Below are positions 19,974 to 21,676 of a DNA stretch of 21,676 nucleotides, in pieces. Positions within the stretch are counted from its first letter, which is position 1; every line of letters starts with the position of its first letter. This DNA comes from Candidatus Scatousia excrementipullorum. GTDB lineage: Bacteria > Cyanobacteriota > Vampirovibrionia > Gastranaerophilales > Gastranaerophilaceae. The position numbers and the translations under genes were made by a program. Location of the stretch: NCBI GenBank assembly GCA_017694215.1, contig JADIND010000219.1:1-21676 (forward strand). Direction: 5' to 3'. The notes below the pieces were generated by a model, which did not search any database, was not told the origin of the DNA, and was given only the letters and a program-made list of their open reading frames with translations.

Positions 19974-21626
19974 ATGCATATACAATATAATGTTAATAAT
20001 AATTATAATCGAAATTTTCAAGTTAGGCAGAGAAATTTGAATAATTCTAATCTAGAATCTAAAAAGTTAGAAAATAGAACACAAAAATATTCAACAAATG
20101 AAAATATATCGTTTGGAATGGGAACAATTAAACCCCAAAAAGGCAATAATGTACTTGCGGAGATTATAAGTCGTATAGTTAAGATTGGACAACAAGAAGC
20201 AAATGCGAATAGTATAGAAAAAACTGATAATATTATTAATGAAGTCGTAAAAAAAGTTACTGATAATAGTTCAAACTTCAAGAATGAAATAAAAAAAGTA
20301 GGTTCTGTCATAGAAAATCAGAATTTAAAAATGAGCTCAGATAATAACGCTCCAATTGCAAATATAATAGAAAATAATACCGAAGTTAATGAGATTATCA
20401 TGCCTGATTATTCTGAGGAATATAATTTTTTCAAAAATCTTGCAGATAAAGCTCCATACAAAGGCGATTGGTATGCAAAAAATGGTATGATTAAAGCATA
20501 CTACCATGACTCAGGTGCTCTTATGCAGGTATCAGAGCGTGATCCCAAAAATCCAAAATGGCTTAACTTGGCTTTTTTTGATAAAAATGGGAAGTTAGAG
20601 TCTGGTGAAAGGACGTATCCTGAAATTATAAAAAGATATTCTTTTTATGGAAATGGTAGGTTAAAGCAAGCTGGCGAGTATAATCCCACAACCAATAAAT
20701 GTGTTAAATTCCATTCTTTTTATGAAGATGGAACACTAGAATCAATTATAAATTTTGATCCAATAACAAAGAAAAAACTTAAACAAACATGCTATCTCCC
20801 AGAGGGTAAGGGTATAGGGTGTATCATAGAATATGACCCTATAACTGAAAATGAACTAAAAGAAATCGTTTATTATTCAGATGGAAAGAATATAAAAAAA
20901 ATTACGGATTATGATACAAAAAATTTTGGTTGTACTAAAAATGAAAAATATTATCAAGCAGACGGTAAAACTTTGGAAAGAATTATTGATTATAATACAT
21001 CGGAAGAATTAGTTATTGGTAAAGTTGAAAAAATGGAAGTTTTTTCAAGAGTTTTGAAAGACACGTATTATCATGCTGATGGCAAAAATATAAAAAGACT
21101 TATAGTATATCCAGATTTCGACAGTAGCGAGTTTGATAAAATACAAACAGATTATCAAATAATCAATGGTACAAATCGTAAAATTAAAAAAATGTTTTTT
21201 TGTGACGAAGCTCTGGAGCAGACCATTGAATATGATCCAACTACAGGACATGTAGTTAAAGATATTGAATATTATGACGAAGAAATAGAACGCATTTCTG
21301 AATACTGGCCAGCAACAGGAAATAAACTAAAAGAAACAGTTTATCCTCGTGGCGGTAAAGCCTATTCTTTTATAATTGATTATGATTCAAATGGAAATAT
21401 GTTAAAAGAAACATATTATCACGCAGATGGTCAAACAATAAAAACTATTGCCACACCTGATTATGATCAAAATGGCAACAAAATAATAAAAGAAATTGAG
21501 TATTGCAAAGATGGTAAGACTATAAAATGGATTCTAGAGAAAGAGCCTGAAACAGAAAAAGTATTAAAACAAACAAATTATGAGTCGGATGGTAAAACTA
21601 TAAAAGAGGTTATTGAGTATAGTTAG
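19974..21626 (+). CDS. Large tagged protein with YDP/DGK repeats (DUF2963/YwqK-like)
   Basis: This 550-residue protein has an Asn-rich N-terminus that carries NISFGMG (ISFG at 45-48), then a polar, probably coiled region to about residue 150. From about residue 155 to the end there are degenerate repeats of about 20-26 residues of the form K-E-x-Y-Y-x-A-D-G-K-x-I-K-x-I-x-(E/D)-Y-D-x-x-T. Examples are ETYYHADGQTIKTIATPDYD and DTYYHADGKNIKRLIVYPD. The pattern resembles the DUF2963 repeats known from phytoplasma proteins and YwqK/MORN-like beta repeats, which suggests an elongated beta structure for binding. A GGGAG Shine-Dalgarno sequence lies about 9 bases before the ATG. No classical signal peptide is present. 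Function unknown; surface or effector protein is a guess. Confidence 0.75.
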   Translation: MHIQYNVNNNYNRNFQVRQRNLNNSNLESKKLENRTQKYSTNENISFGMGTIKPQKGNNVLAEIISRIVKIGQQEANANSIEKTDNIINEVVKKVTDNSSNFKNEIKKVGSVIENQNLKMSSDNNAPIANIIENNTEVNEIIMPDYSEEYNFFKNLADKAPYKGDWYAKNGMIKAYYHDSGALMQVSERDPKNPKWLNLAFFDKNGKLESGERTYPEIIKRYSFYGNGRLKQAGEYNPTTNKCVKFHSFYEDGTLESIINFDPITKKKLKQTCYLPEGKGIGCIIEYDPITENELKEIVYYSDGKNIKKITDYDTKNFGCTKNEKYYQADGKTLERIIDYNTSEELVIGKVEKMEVFSRVLKDTYYHADGKNIKRLIVYPDFDSSEFDKIQTDYQIINGTNRKIKKMFFCDEALEQTIEYDPTTGHVVKDIEYYDEEIERISEYWPATGNKLKETVYPRGGKAYSFIIDYDSNGNMLKETYYHADGQTIKTIATPDYDQNGNKIIKEIEYCKDGKTIKWILEKEPETEKVLKQTNYESDGKTIKEVIEYS

Positions 21627-21630
21627 TAGA

Positions 21631-21676
21631 ATTAATTTAAATTTCTAAAATTATCTGTCCCAAAATTCCCGAACTG
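21631..21676. repeat. 88-bp iteron repeat, copy 3 (cut by the window end)
   Basis: ATTAATTTAAATTTCTAAAA then TGTCCCAAAATTCCCGAACT matches the left half of copies 1 and 2 in the same orientation. It starts 4 bases after the stop codon of the YDP-repeat protein and runs off the window. Confidence 0.8.

Noticed and set aside
15636..21676. Integron with attC sites
   Set aside because: The repeats lack convincing paired RYYYAAC/GTTRRRY cores, there is no integrase in the window, and cassette orientation is mixed. A cassette-like arrangement is kept only as a hypothesis.
14083..21676. Diversity-generating retroelement
   Set aside because: No reverse transcriptase and no template/variable repeat pair with adenine-specific differences is seen.

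Overview
The window looks like a chromosomal segment of an AT-rich, standard-code bacterium from the non-photosynthetic cyanobacterial sister lineage (Vampirovibrionia/Melainabacteria, most likely Gastranaerophilales). This is inferred from a truncated response regulator whose DNA-binding domain is strikingly like cyanobacterial RpaB, an infC gene not followed by rpmI-rplT, flavin-dependent ThyX, a CHASE2-GGDEF protein, and several Asn-rich proteins carrying a short N-terminal Phe-centred motif. No marker in the window proves the taxonomy.

The left part (1-2400) holds the RpaB-like regulator, a membrane-anchored unknown, tRNA-His, a secreted unknown and a membrane-anchored NERD protein. A decay zone follows (2371-2800), with a fragment of a PEP/pyruvate-binding dikinase-type gene cut off by a 69-bp repeat. 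Next come a two-helix membrane protein, thyX, a giant divergent ABC1/UbiB-like kinase and rpmE. The middle part (7366-14079) is orderly. It has a three-gene operon (57-aa protein, CHASE2-GGDEF diguanylate cyclase, YcxB-like membrane protein), converging on a TPR-protein/dihydrouridine synthase operon. A 50-aa gene with its own terminator follows, then infC, which appears to start at ATA.

From 14083 to the end the window is accessory. It has a kinase-like protein ending just after its DLGG motif, tRNA-Phe, a fragment of a leucine-rich GGDA-type repeat protein, three or four small orphan proteins (some look paralogous), a GNAT-like protein and a large YDP/DGK-repeat protein. Four proteins in this region share an Asn-rich N-terminus followed by a motif of the type PDFTG, PNFTS, INFKA or ISFGM. 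The intergenic DNA is packed with repeats: an 88-bp element with two ~23-bp iterons (two full copies, one degenerate, one cut by the window end), the second copy of the 69-bp element, a 178-bp MITE-like element with hairpin termini, a tandem array of long palindromes, and a nested inverted repeat.

The most interesting hypotheses are: (1) a family of tagged, probably exported or surface/effector proteins interleaved with an iteron-bearing repeat; (2) an exact match to the cyanobacterial HLR1 (RpaB) consensus in the same window as the RpaB-like regulator; (3) the ATA start of infC; (4) two small genes supported by ribosome binding sites and, in one case, a strong terminator.
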